Assembly: GCA_009809945.1 (NCBI GenBank) | Contig: WTPW01001676.1 | Coordinates: 20,379 to 84,378 of the forward strand | Reading direction: 5' to 3' | DNA from: Gigaspora margarita | Taxonomy: Eukaryota; Glomeromycota; Glomeromycetes; Diversisporales; Gigasporaceae | DNA: 64,000 bases | In this document: positions 1-10,926 of the stretch, one piece after another | How positions within the stretch are numbered: the first letter of the stretch is position 1 | Layout of the letters: the number at the start of each line of letters is the position of its first letter | Notes under the pieces: model-generated | The model's database searches: none | Told to the model about the DNA's origin: nothing | What the model saw: the letters and a program-made list of their open reading frames with translations, nothing else | Program-made: the position numbers and the translations under genes

Positions 1-1518
1 AAACTCCATTTGGAAATGAGGATTAGGTGATCACTATGAGTAGTAGCTAGTGGTGAAAGAAGTGAAAAGTTTATAAGGTATGGGATTATGGAATCATGTG
101 CCCATATATAGTCAATGCGGCTACTTAGGTTATTACGTTGCCAGGTATGTTGGGTATTATTAGTATGATCAGCTAAATCATACATACAGTTACTATGGAG
201 ATAGGAAAGAAGTTTGGTTTTAGCAGTAGAAGCATTATTAAGAAGAGGAGAAGTGTTGAAATCACCAAGAATTATAGGGTGCAAATTTAAGGAGAGCGCT
301 TGCTGTATCCATAAAATAATAGTTTCTTGTGATTGGTTTCGAATATGTTGATTGGTAGAAGAAAGGTAAATAGATATAATTCAAAATTTGAAATCATGTT
401 TGAAAAATAGATCAATTGCAATTGCACCTCCAGGATGTATAAGTATATTGTGAATGTGGGGTTTTAGAAGATTGTTAATCATGATACCAGTGCCCTCTGC
501 AGAGTTGTTGAGGCAGGACCAGAAGTATGAGAAATGTTTATTGTTAAAGAATTTTTTTGGTTTGGAGTCAGAGAGTTTTGTTTCAGTAATGCTGCAGATT
601 TGAATATTATTAGATAGGCAGAATTCTTCCCAAAGTTGCCTTTTAAGTGGAGTGTTATAACCTTGAACATTATGTGTAGCAATAGTAAGGTCAAGAGCTT
701 GGGGTAAGTTGTTTGGTTAAAGTGTTGTGTGTGAAGAGTAGTTGGGTTGTGGTATTATAGTAGATGTAGATAGTTCTGCATTGTTAATGAATAATTCATT
801 CTCAATATTGTTAATTGGTATATTGAATGTTGGGTTATTTGATTTGAGTAAGGCTTTATAAAAGAGATAAAAATCTTCAAAAGGTATGAAGAAGTGATTA
901 GGTAAAAGGAACTCTTGTGGTAAATATATATGTGCTTCTTCAAAAACATAATCAATTCTGCTATATTTAATAGATATTCTAATATACTGTTCTGTATAAA
1001 ACATTGGATATTCCTCTTGTAAATAAGTTAAAAAGGAGCCAACAGTTTGTGGTGAAGGCAAAGATTGTAATCTATGATAGTATAGAAATTTGTTGTAGCA
1101 AATTAATGGGTCATAAATTTCAAGTGGATTGGGATAAAAGTTGATATTTGTTCTTTCTATAGCATCAGTATGTGTGGCTGATGTATTGGAATTGTTATCA
1201 GAGCTATCTGATAACAATTCATATTCATTATAAATCTCTTGTNCTATTAAGTAGGTAGGATGATGTTGTTGTATAGNTGATNATTCNTTATNAGNANNNG
1301 TTGGTGCTNAATTGTTGTTAATATTAGAAGGTAATATCTCAGAGGGAGATGATGATATGGATTCTGAGATATTTAGTGTATAGTCTTCTACAGCGCTCAC
1401 TGTATGCCCAGCTTGCATGGCTCCGCAAGATTCAGAAGTCCTCTGATTAGACGTTAGAAGACTGTCATTATCTAAATCTTCCGGGTCTATGCAATACTTT
1501 TTAAAATAATTAAATTAT
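1..1518 (-). pseudogene. EEP endonuclease ORF of a LINE-type element, partial and broken
   Basis: Read on the minus strand, one frame runs from a stop near 1518 off the left edge. The N-terminal ~260 residues are low complexity (Asn/Ser/Tyr-rich, with ambiguous bases at 1243 and 1277-1309) and I do not recognise them. From about 718 downward an endonuclease/exonuclease/phosphatase fold is clear: ATHNVQGYN, ITETKLSD, IILGDFN, RIDYIW and finally THSDH, which carry the usual catalytic Asn, Glu, Asp, Asp and His. Two in-frame stops break it: TAA at 719-717 and TGA at 383-381. Both are one C-to-T change from a sense codon (CAA, CGA). No ATG lies upstream of 1418. A reverse transcriptase may follow beyond the window. 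The EEP assignment is firm; the LINE origin is inferred from family knowledge. Confidence 0.8.
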
Positions 1519-1962
1519 ATAAATTTTAGATTTTTTTATTATTGTGAGTTGCTAATTTTTAACATATTTTTATAGTAAGAATTACTAAATATAGTAATAT
1601 ATAAACTTAATTTTTTATTAAGTAAAGTAGCAATTTTTTTTTAAATAAAATTATCTAGTATAACAAATTATATATATTCTAAAAGTTTTATAATTTTAAA
1701 AATTTATTTACTAAATTACTATATCAGATATATAGTAATAAAATTACTGTATTTAATAATTTGTTAATTTTAATTTAATAATTTAATTCTAATATTTAAA
1801 AGTAATAACTAATTTAATATTTTTAAAATTTTATAAAAATTTGTATTGATATATAATTTGTTATGCTGAATAATTTTTGCTTAATTTTGAAATAAAGTTA
1901 ACTTAATAAAAAATTAACTTTACTATATACATATTATTTTAATTATTTTTTTCAATTATTAT
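1519..1962. other. AT-rich stretch, no gene seen
   Basis: Very AT-rich with short A and T runs and TAGTAATA-like words. No open frame or inverted-repeat element could be supported. Confidence 0.5.
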
Positions 1963-2307
1963 AAAACACACCTATGGTGTTTTACCACCATAGGTAAATT
2001 AGATTTGCAAATCCGTGTAACAAAAACAAAAAAATAAATTTTTATAAAACAAAAAATAAATTTTGATTACTTTAGGGTTAGGGTGAGGCCTAGAATTTTA
2101 TCGGGGTATTAGTATCTACAAAATTTAGCAAGAAATTTTTTTATTAGAGCCCCAAAGTTGGTTTCATAAACAAAATTTTGAGTTATGAATGTTTTTTTAA
2201 AAAAATAAACAAAAAAAACAAAATTTTATGTTACATCTGATCTTAAATTTTGATTGGCTATTCTAATAGTTTGTGTAACATGGTGTAAAACAACATAGAT
2301 GTGTTTT
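1963..2307. mobile_element. Small TIR element (MITE), telomere-like motif inside
   Basis: The ends are imperfect inverted repeats: AAAACACACCTATGGTG on the left, and AAAACACATCTATGTTG when the right end is reverse-complemented. The interior has TTAGGGTTAGGG near 2080 and a block (about 2115-2190) that recurs in the elements at 31121, 32361 and near 61560. It has no coding capacity. The superfamily is unknown. Confidence 0.6.
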
Positions 2308-2869
2308 AGTAAAACTCATTTTTTTTTAATATTATAGTTTTCACATTTATATAATATTTATATTTAAATAATTTTAAGTATTTTAAAAAGTACTGCATAG
2401 AATTTTGATTTTTTTATTTAAAAGATAATAGATTTAATAAATTTATATTTTTATTTTTAGCTTAATATCTTATAAATTTTTTCTATATAGATTTTTAAAA
2501 AGTATTTAATATTATAGTATACTACTATATATAATTATATAACTTTTATATATAAATGAGTCAATAAAAACATCCTAAATCTTTTTTAGTAAATTTTTTT
2601 TAATTTTAAACAAATATAGTTGAGTAAAAATTTAATTAATTTAGCAAAAATTTATTTAAATCAATTTTACAAGTATTTTGAATTGATTTAAAAAAACTTA
2701 ATTAAATTTGATCAACTTTTGGTTAAATCATTTTTGTTTAAAGTTTAAAAAAATTTAAATAGAAAAATTGTGTGCATTTCTACTAATTTACTCCCATATT
2801 ATAAAATTTAAATAAAATTTTTATATTAATTTTAAAAAAAAAAATAGTCAATAGAAAGTTTGAATAAAC
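2308..2869. other. AT-rich stretch, no gene seen
   Basis: Low-complexity AT-rich DNA. I found no frame, tandem repeat or clear inverted-repeat element. Confidence 0.45.
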
Positions 2870-3295
2870 TAGTAACTATAATCAAAAGAAAAAGATTTGC
2901 TGGACAAGTATGAAAAAGAATAGGTTCTGCAAAAAGAGAAGGAAAATAAAGTGAATACATAAAGAGTAATAGAAAAAAGAAAAGAACAGTTTTACTAGAA
3001 GGTGGCCAATTGTTAAAAAGAAAGCAAATAAAATCAGATTGGTTACAAGTCAGACAGAATCCAAAGTTAATTTGTAGTCTGAATAGGTTAAGAAAAAGAG
3101 AGTTTTTACTTCAATGCAATGCATTAAAAGGCAGAAGAATGATTGAATAGCTGACATTTCTTTGAATACTTTGAAGAGGTCTTTGAAAAGAAGAAAAGTT
3201 ATAAGAAAAAATTAAATAGGGTTTCTAGAGCAAGCCTGACAGATAATAGTTATAGAAAGGTTGGAAGTAGAGTTTATCAAGTGGCAGAGTTTTGG
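2870..3295 (+). pseudogene. LINE ORF2 remnant (region just before RNase H)
   Basis: The plus-strand translation, with several stops, aligns by eye with LINE 1 ORF2 just upstream of its RNase H domain. The KKKRTVLLE block matches KKERKVLLE, and NRVSRASLTDN near 3220-3245 matches YRIARASLTGV. The nucleotides TAGAGCAAGCCTGAC are identical in the two. Both ends fade into AT-rich DNA, so this is an old fragment of the same family, opposite in orientation to LINE 1. Confidence 0.65.
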
Positions 3296-3551
3296 TAATT
3301 ACTAGTATGATAAGTAATCATGCTGCCTGAAACTATATAGTTTTGGATTGACCAAAACTGAAACTGGTATTAATAGTTTTAGGCATGATCTTCTTGGCTG
3401 AAACTTGCCTAAAGACCGAAACTATACCGATACTTCAATACTGTACTAATACTCTAAAACTGGTCTGCTAATAAATTCTGTATACATACTCTATCCCTAA
3501 ATTTTGTCTTATGCATTTAGTTTATTTACAGACAAAATCAAATTTCTTTAA

Positions 3552-3734
3552 ATGGATAGCAGTCACATTTCTAGCACATATATCAATGGTGGAGTGGGAA
3601 TAAAAAGTAAATTTCTAGTTATTTCCATAGTAAGGAATAACTGGAAACTTACGTTTTATTCCCACTATGCCATAGCATATATGTACATACCCCACAAATC
3701 TTACTTACCTAAAAACATCTATCGTGCTATCCAT
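3552..3734. mobile_element. Short foldback MITE
   Basis: Ends are ATGGATAGCA and TGCTATCCAT. The arms stay complementary inward (GTGGGAATAAAA-type sequence against its complement near 3595 and 3660), so the element folds into a long hairpin. The 62-codon frame inside it is a by-product of the repeat and is not annotated. Confidence 0.7.
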
Positions 3735-4065
3735 CTATAAAAGATCTAAAATAAATAAATAAATAAATAATAATTAAAAATAATGTTAAAAAATTTTTTT
3801 AATAAAAAAATATAATTTAAAAACAAAAATTAAAAAATTTAAATAAAAAAAATTTAAAAAAATAAAATTAATTATAAAAAACAAATAAAGTGGAAAAATA
3901 AAAAAAATTATAAAAAAAAAAATTAATAATAAAAAAAATGTTTAAAATAAAAAAGAAAAAAAATTAAAAAAAGTTTAAAAATAATTAATAAAAAATAAAA
4001 TAAAAAAAGGTTAAAAATCATTAAAATAAAAAAAATGAATAAAATAAAGAATATTTCTAACCATA
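3735..4065. repeat. A-rich low-complexity DNA
   Basis: Almost only A and T with strong strand asymmetry: runs of A separated by single T or TT (AAATAAAA-type). No gene. Confidence 0.8.
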
Positions 4066-4333
4066 ACCAGTGGTGACGATCACCATCCTTTTGTGTAACC
4101 AAAAATTTTATTTATAATGACCAATATCACGTGATCACGAAGCAACCAATCAAAACGCATATACATACTAACATCATAATTACTAAATTCTTTTATTAAT
4201 AATAAAAGACAGTACTATTATATATATAAACACTACCAATTTATATAAACGTTTATTAACAATTGCAATCGCTCCCTTCAGCTATCACCTCCGCTTCGCT
4301 CCTTTTTTCTAAACCCTCAGTCTAATATAATTA

Positions 4334-4355
4334 AACCCTAACCCTAACCCTAACC
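4334..4355. repeat. Interstitial telomere-like repeat (CCCTAA)n
   Basis: Three to four perfect copies of CCCTAA in tandem, close to the left inverted end of the surrounding element. This is the fungal and vertebrate type telomere repeat, but it lies internally here and is flanked by ordinary sequence. Confidence 0.85.
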
Positions 4356-4439
4356 TAAAACTAATTTTCATGCACAAAACGCCAAATACAACTCAGAAAA
4401 CTCAATACTTGTAACGAACGTATTCCAGTAACCTATCCA

Positions 4440-5510
4440 AATGACAATTATTACCTAAAAGGAAGAGTTAGTTAGGACTTCTAGAACACAATACTAAAAA
4501 AAAATGAATAAATAGCTCCAAAGTCCAATTCGATATACTGTACAATAGCGCAGTAAATCACCAGTACGACGTTAAGTGACAAATATTCGGCACTAGCAAT
4601 GAATGTATTCCCGTCGCCTGAAAAGAAGAGTTAGTTAGTACTTTTAGACCACAATACTAAAAAAACCCCCTTAATTCAGTGTACCAACGGAGAATGTATC
4701 CCATACCCGTCATCTAAAAAGAAAGAGTTAGCTAGTACTTCTAGAATACACAAACAAGAAAAAACGAATAATAAGCTCCAAAGTCCAATTCGACGTACCA
4801 TAGCACAGCATCAAATATTTGATACTAACAATGAAAGTATTCTAGTAACCTATCTGAATGACACCCATCACCTGAAAAGAAAGAGTTAGTTAGTACTTTT
4901 AGAATACAACACAGGCAAGAAAAAAAATGAGTACTTTTAGAACACAACACAAACAAGAAAAAAATGAATACTTAGCTCCAAAGTCCAATTTGGTGTGTAA
5001 TAGCACAGTAAATCACTAGCACGATGCTAAAACAATGAACACAATGTCAAATACAACGTGGCAAATATTTTGCACCAATGAAACATATTCCGGTAACCTA
5101 TCTGAATGCCACCTGTTGTTATCTGAAAAGAAGATGTAATTAGTACTGTAAAAACATAGTACTGAAAACTAGAAAAAAGCAGAAAAAAATAAATACATAG
5201 CTCAAAGTCCAATTTGACATACCAACAATACAGTGAATCACACCGGCACTACGAGCACAACCAAGCAAAAAATACACGGCACCAACAATGAACGTATTCC
5301 AGTAACCCATCCCGAATGACACATGTTACCTGAAAAGAAACTGAAAAGAAGAGCTAGTTAGTACTGCGAAAACACAACAGAAAACAAGAAAAAAAAGTAA
5401 ATGAATACTTAGCACCGACTCCAAGATAATTAGCAGTTGCAGTGACAAACAAAAACACCAGTGACAAATGACGATTCCAGGTACAATGACAAGAAGCTCT
5501 GAAAAAAAGT
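4440..5510 (-). repeat. Seven degenerate cassettes resembling intron 3' ends plus short exon
   Basis: On the minus strand a unit recurs: TACTAAC-like branch word, pyrimidine tract, then CAG or TAG, followed by ~95 nt of related sequence. AG positions are near 5499, 5330, 5123, 4872, 4714, 4618 and 4455. Where best kept, the unit reads TACTAACTAACTC then TTTCTTTTCAG. The 95-nt parts share GTCATTC..GGTTACTGGAATA and end near GGACTTTGGAGCTAAGTATTC. One copy gives an open, hydrophobic peptide (MGYWNTFIVGA); others carry stops. It could be a decayed gene with duplicated exons or a satellite. No clean GT 5' splice site is seen. Confidence 0.55.
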
Positions 5511-5595
5511 AAAAGTAGATCAAATTTGATTAGATTTATTTAATTTAACATTACACGTGATCTTACTGTGTAACATGGTGATCATCACCATGGGT

Positions 5596-6315
5596 AATTT
5601 TAATTATAATTCTAAAATAAAATAAAAAATTGTTTAAAAATAATTAAAACCAAAAAAATGGTTAAAAAAAAAGTTTAAAAATAATTAAAACTGGCATCAT
5701 CTAGTGTAAAACTTGTCTACATTATAAATTTAAATAAGAATATGATTTTAATAGTTTGTTTATTATTATATTTATTTAATAGGTCAATATAAATCAATTA
5801 CCTTTAAACTTAAGTATTTAATAATAATTATTATATTATATATATATAAATACATACTTGTACAGTAAGCACTTATTTTATTTTTCTATTACATACTTTA
5901 CACAGTACAGAATACAATAAGAAAAGCGCAAGTTGAGCACTGCGTGATAAAAGGATTATTCTATACTATAAGATTATCTAGGTACGAGCACTAACTCCAA
6001 TAAGGTAATAGTATTATAATGATCAGCAGTTTATATACATTTCAGTAAACAGGAAATACTATAATAAATTTTCTGATTGATCAATAGCCTGACAAACAGA
6101 TGTTTGTGCTTTAATATAATAGATAAAAAAAACCATTTAAAAATAATTAAAATAAAATAATTAAAATAAATAAACAAATAAAAAAAAGATAATGCCAAAT
6201 AGAATTAGCATATACATACGTATGTATATACTAAAGCTCAAGTACTGGTACTACTAAATCGTGCTGATACTTGCAGAGTTCTAGTATATACAAATGTATG
6301 TCAAACCCTGTTTTT
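5596..6315. other. AT-rich stretch, no gene seen
   Basis: AT-rich, with A-runs around 5610-5690 and 6120-6190 and a TACATACGTATGTATA palindromic patch near 6212. No coding frame. Confidence 0.45.
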
Positions 6316-6462
6316 TTACATTAGCAAATTATATATACATAATCTTACGTCAGATATTACGCCCGTAATATAGCAAAAATCTTATATTTGATACGATTTA
6401 TTACGTAATATATTACATTATATTACGGTAATATTACGGTTATTATTTCGAATTATTTAGAA

Positions 6463-7052
6463 ATAAGGTAGAAAGGGGTAATTTGGCGAAGTTAACATCA
6501 CTAATATAAAAACTTTTTTATTTTAATATTAAAATTTTTTTATTTTTTGTATTAAACTTTATATATGATTTAGAATTATTTTATAAAAAAATTAGTAATA
6601 TAACATCCTGCTTTAAAGTTACATTAAATGGATTATACATTGTATCAAAAAGCTTAAATTTTAAGAGATAGGGGTAATTTGGCGAATTGATGGTATTTTA
6701 TGTGATCCAGTAGTCAGAACTGGATAATTTTTATACCATTGATTCGTCTCGATAAGATGAATTGATTAATATAAAGTTTATCTGATTCTGATCACTGGAA
6801 CACAAAATATCTTCGATTATATGTTGCACCAAAAGGATCCTTGAGGGGTATTTTGATGAAGTGTCACCATAACAAAGAATCAAAAATATCTTGTGACCCA
6901 GTGATCAGAACCAGGCGAGCTTGGTACCATTCGATTCACCTCATCGAGGCGAATCAAATGTTATAAAAATTATTCGATTCTGATCATTAGATCATGCAAT
7001 ACCAAAATTCGCCAAATTACCCCTCTTCGCCAAATTACCCTTTCCACCTTAT
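6463..7052. mobile_element. ~590-bp TIR element
   Basis: Ends ATAAGGTAGAAAGGGGTAAT and, inverted, ATAAGGTGGAAAGGGTAAT, each followed by TTGGCGAAG. The interior is a divergent direct duplication of about 200 bp (compare ~6700-6800 with ~6895-6995), with GATCAGAACC/TTCGATTC-type near-palindromes. It is non-coding and sits inside R1. Confidence 0.65.
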
Positions 7053-7249
7053 ATTGCGAAATAAATCAACAAAAAAAAGGGGTCGCAGGAGGTAATAGTT
7101 TGCATATTATGTGATAATTTCATATTGTTTTGCATTGTTTTCTGAATTTTTAAAATTTTTAAAAAATAAATTAACAATATACATATTCACATAATCACGC
7201 TTTTTTACAGATTTTCGCACAGTATCGCAATTTAATATAAAATTTTATA

Positions 7250-7265
7250 TTTATTTATTATTATT
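7250..7265. repeat. Target-site duplication of LINE 1, 3' side
   Basis: TTTATTTATTATTATT, directly next to the poly(T) that is the minus-strand poly(A) tail of LINE 1. An identical 16-mer is at 17129-17144. Confidence 0.75.
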
Positions 7266-7448
7266 TTTTTTTTCACTTTGGCAGTTTCGCCAGTACTTTA
7301 TTAAGATACTAAGTATATCAATAAATTTATACACTTGTTTACTTCTAATTTGCAAGCCTGACATCACCTGGCTACCCTAAGGTGCCCAAGTGCAACCTAC
7401 CGCACTAGTTTAAGATCATTCAGAAACTAGGGACTGTGTTAAACCAGC
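7266..7448 (-). other. LINE 1 3' UTR with terminal stem-loop
   Basis: On the minus strand AATAAA (7302-7297) is followed at once by a small hairpin with TGGC/GCCA stem (7292-7279), then an A-rich tail (poly-T at 7264-7273 on the plus strand). LINE 2 and LINE 3 end in the same way. Confidence 0.6.
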
Positions 7449-8663
7449 CTAAGTGCCACACCAAAATGGCTTTCCACCAACTAATATTCTATCACCTATC
7501 GCCAACATGCAAAGGTTAAAGGAACTTTGCTTCTGCTCCATTTTCCTTCTTTTAACTTCCTCATTCAACTTTTCTTTTTTGTTTGTAGAGCTTTCTGCAT
7601 GACATGGATTAGAGGTTCTCTTCTGAGTCTTCTTTTTAGCCAGAATTCCTGTTTTTGAAACCTGTTTTTTACGCCAATTTCTCTTATGCATCCAGAGGAT
7701 TCCTTCTTTTCGCTCCTATTCCACTGTCTTTTTGCATCTCTGTCGCCAAATAATTTTGTGAAAGTAATCCCATGCCATAAGAGAAAAGAATTGCAAAATT
7801 AATTTTATATCACTTCTTGCAAGACCAAACATTATTAGATTCTCCTCAGTGCAAGTCTTATATAAACCCTTATAAGACCTTCTCTCCTTTTCTTTCTCTC
7901 CTGCGCACTTGAACCAAATAGACAATTGTGGAGTTGCATTGCTAAAACGTCACTCTTCTTTTCATCTTCATTTAAGAGTGCAAGTATAAACTTGACTACT
8001 ACTTTCTCATTCGCTTGCCAAAGGGTTTCTTGAGCTTCGCATATTGCCAAATGTTCCTGAGTCTCCTTGACATTGCTTTTACAAACTTTACATATATCAT
8101 CCTTATATAGGTCTGGACGCACTGATTTGAGATTAGCAAGAGTCAGAAGCCTACTATGTAGACACTTGATCAAGAAATTGAGTTTCTTTCTTTTGTGCAT
8201 TGAAGTATACCTAACACCACTTTGTCTTTTAATTCTTTTCCAAAGACTTTCCCATGCCCATGTATGGTAGTGGTCTTTTTCTTCCAGCCAGCTAGGAATG
8301 CTAAACATTCTCCACTCTGCTGCTATTCGCAATTCTTCAATTTCTTTTATAACTTTTCTTACTGGCATTTCAATAAGCTTGTCTTGCCAGTATATATTGT
8401 ATCTGATTCTTGAGCTTACTTCCGTATTCTGAACCATAAGTAAGGGGGCTTCCTGACCTTCGTTCGCTAACTCGTCCACTTTGTCGTTCCAATAATCATT
8501 ACTATGCCCCTTGACTTTAATCTACTCCACTTTTAAGTTTTTACTGCATTTTGTATCTAGGATCTTAAGCAACAAATTATAGTTCTTCTGCTATAACTAC
8601 TCCTTGTTTGATCTAAATCTTTTACTTGCATTAATTCCCAGAATCGCAGCTACACTGTCAGTA
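7449..8663 (-). pseudogene. LINE 1 ORF2, 3' part: end of RNase H and zinc-knuckle tail
   Basis: It continues LINE 1 ORF2 beyond the R2 insertion. It starts inside RNase H with TDSVAAILGIN, then KVKGHSNDYWNDKVDELA, which holds the His and last Asp of the fold. Further on, SLWKRIKRQS and a CCHC knuckle (CKVC..ETQEHLAIC, about 8092-8043) are typical of LINE C-termini. Three TAG stops lie at the start; two of them match Trp in the LINE 3 copy (REWFWQKNY). The frame shifts near 7900 and again near 7700, with homology to LINE 2 continuing (FHKIIWRQRCKKTVE). Not functional. Confidence 0.8.
8656..8663. repeat. 8-bp target duplication of R2, left copy
   Basis: TGTCAGTA. Joining the LINE 1 halves through a single copy restores the codons for K-I-Y-T-D-S-V-A-A-I in RNase H. 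The other copy is at 10919-10926. Confidence 0.8.
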
Positions 8664-8802
8664 GGGTTCCGCAATTTAATTTGATCTTCAAATATTTGAA
8701 TCAAATATTTGATCAAATTCAAATTCAAAATTTGACTATATTTGATTTGATCAAATTCAAATTAACCCAATATTTGATTTGATTTTAATTTGAGGAACCC
8801 TA
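8662..8802. repeat. Palindrome-filled segment with TAGGGTTCC / GGAACCCTA ends
   Basis: 141 bp bounded by TAGGGTTCC and its inverse. The inside is almost wholly built of short self-complementary words (CAAATATTTG, TTTGATCAAA, ATTTGAAT). It lies at the left end of R2 and may be a separate tiny element or R2's terminal structure. Confidence 0.5.
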
Positions 8803-9755
8803 ACTGCATCACCAAAATTTTTAAGGGGATTACTATCGATATTTATCAGTTATTGGTTAGTAATCGATTAAAATCCCCCATGATGAGGACTATCGATTAA
8901 GTTAGTAATCGATAATAACAGTAATAATCGATAGTAATCAGATTAAAAATCACGAAAAATAATTCTAATCAATACTATTATACTTTATACTTATTTTTAA
9001 ACATTTTACAGGTTTTCGCATATTTTTACAAGGTTTCGCATTTTAATGTAAAATTTTATATTTTTTTTATTTATTATTATTATTATACATTATATTTTAA
9101 ATTAAATATATTTTATTATATATTATATTATATTACATATTTTTATTATATATTATTATAAAAAAAAATGAAAAACCAAAAAAAAACCCTCCGAAAAAAA
9201 TAACAAAAAAAAACAAAACTGAAAAAATAGTAATAATTTTTAACTACTTTCGCACTTCATCGCTTATATTCACTACTTCTTGCAAAGTGTCGGAGAAGTT
9301 AGAGTTGTTGTTCTTGCAAGTACCAGAAAAGTCAGATCGTTTTCTTGCAAAGTTTTGAAAAAAGCCAGGAATAAATAAAATAAAATTAAAAAAATAAGTA
9401 AAAAAATAAGTAAAAAAAAAGAAAAACAAACAAAAACAAAAACGTAAGCAAACTAAATAAAAAAAAACAAAGCTTCAAATTTCTATTTTCCTAAAGTAAG
9501 AGTTCGTTTCTTATAATTTAGCAATCGTTGAAGATTTTCGCAATGTATCAGAATAATTAAAAAGTAAAAATTAAAGAAATAAGTAAAAAAACAACAACAG
9601 AATATAAGCAAACTGAATAAAAAAAAATAAAACCCCAAATCTCCATTATATTTGCTTCTATTTGCTCATATTCGCTTCTATTCGCTTATATTCGCTTATA
9701 TTCGCTACTTTCTAAAAAATAGTAAGTAAAAAAAATAAAAAAACTATTCTCGGAA

Positions 9756-10085
9756 GTGTTAGTGTTATACCACCTGTACAAACACAAGAGGAACAAGAAA
9801 AATTACCCATATGACCCCATACGAATGCAAGAAAACGAGCAAGACCATCCTATACAAATGCAAGAGAAACAAGCAAGACTACCCCATACAAACGCAAAAG
9901 AAAAAACAAATGGACCACCTACAAGAACACTAAAAATCTACGCAATACCATCTACAAGAATACCAAAAGGCACGTAGCTATTCCACAAGAACACCAACGA
10001 CACAAGCTAGTAACAATTCCAACAATGACACCAGCGATGACATCAACTACAACACTAGCGATGACACCAACTAGGACAACACCAA
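9756..10085. repeat. Degenerate minisatellites in R2
   Basis: Repeated ACAAGAGAAACAAGCAAGAC-like ~30-bp units (about 9830-9900), then AACAATGACACCAGCGATGAC-like units (10020-10085). The 73-codon frame over them is a by-product of the repeat. Confidence 0.5.
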
Positions 10086-10469
10086 TGTGTTGCCTTGCGC
10101 AAAGTGTCAGAAAGTCTCTATATTTTATGCCAAAAAGTGTTTTTTTGTAGAAATAAAATAAAAAAATTAAAAAATAATAAAAATAAAAGAAAAAAAATGA
10201 TACTAAACGAAACGAAACGTAACAAAAAAAAACAAAGCGAAAATGAAAAAAACAATGTAAAAGTGATAGAAGATCTAAATTATAAACAAAAAAATAAACA
10301 AAGATCTAATCTGATCTTGTACTATGATTATCGAAACATTTCGAAACAAATTGAAACATTTTGAAAATATTAATTAAACGCGTCCTTGGTATGATTTAGG
10401 ATACAGATCTACAGATCTAGCCCAGTCCTAAAATATTTCGAATATATTCGAAATATTAAAAAAAAAAAA

Positions 10470-10660
10470 NNNNNNNNNNNNNNNNNNNNNNNNNNNNNNN
10501 NNNNNNNNNNNNNNNNNNNNNNNNNNNNNNNNNNNNNNNNNNNNNNNNNNNNNNNNNNNNNNNNNNNNNNNNNNNNNNNNNNNNNNNNNNNNNNNNNNNN
10601 NNNNNNNNNNNNNNNNNNNNNNNNNNNNNNNNNNNNNNNNNNNNNNNNNNNNNNNNNNNN
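10470..10660. other. Assembly gap (191 N)
   Basis: The gap is entered from a run of A (ending 10469) and left through a run of T (from 10661). The true length and content are unknown. Confidence 0.95.
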
Positions 10661-10918
10661 TTTTTTTTTTTACTCGGTGACGGTCAAAACATTATATAAT
10701 CGTTAAAGATCAGTTAATCGTTATATATCGTTTCAAATAATTCTGATTATAATCGATTTATAGATATATAACGATTTAATATAAAAAATGATATATATCG
10801 ATTATAGATATATATTGATTTTTATCCATTTAATCGATATATAATGATATTTTATAATTGATATATAACGATTAAGTGATATATATCGATTAATATCTAT
10901 ATATAAAATTTGGAGATG

Positions 10919-10926
10919 TGTCAGTA
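10919..10926. repeat. 8-bp target duplication of R2, right copy
   Basis: TGTCAGTA, identical to 8656-8663. LINE 1 coding sequence resumes here on the high-coordinate side (KIYTD). Confidence 0.8.

Larger units (their letters stand above)
4066..5595. mobile_element. 1.5 kb TIR element carrying repeated cassettes
   Basis: The left end ACCAGTGGTGACGATCACCAT and the right end, inverted, ACCCATGGTGATGATCACCAT match closely. A CACGTGATC motif lies just inside each end. Inside are a telomere-like tract (4334-4355) and seven degenerate cassettes (see the next entries). No transposase is visible. The boundaries are supported only by the inverted ends; I found no target duplication. Confidence 0.55.
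8664..10918. mobile_element. Repeat R2, inserted in LINE 1 RNase H
   Basis: About 2.25 kb in this assembly, including a 191-base gap, bracketed by the perfect 8-bp repeat TGTCAGTA. The sub-terminal regions (8825-8950 and 10690-10918) are full of ATCGATTA/ATCGATAT-type words. The middle resembles R1: the TTTCGCA..TTATTATTATTATACATTATATTTTA segment, ACTACTTTCGCACTTC, and TTCTTGCAAAGT units. No transposase is seen. An 8-bp duplication fits hAT-type insertion, but the termini do not form a clear hAT inverted repeat. Confidence 0.6.

Noticed and set aside
479..694. 71-residue minus-strand frame
   Set aside because: It is in a shifted frame over the endonuclease coding sequence.
717..1418. Stand-alone 233-residue protein
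   Set aside because: It continues in the same frame through one TAA into the endonuclease and upstream of its ATG, so it is part of one broken ORF.
3552..3740. 62-residue plus-strand protein
   Set aside because: It coincides with a foldback MITE; the frame comes from the inverted repeat.
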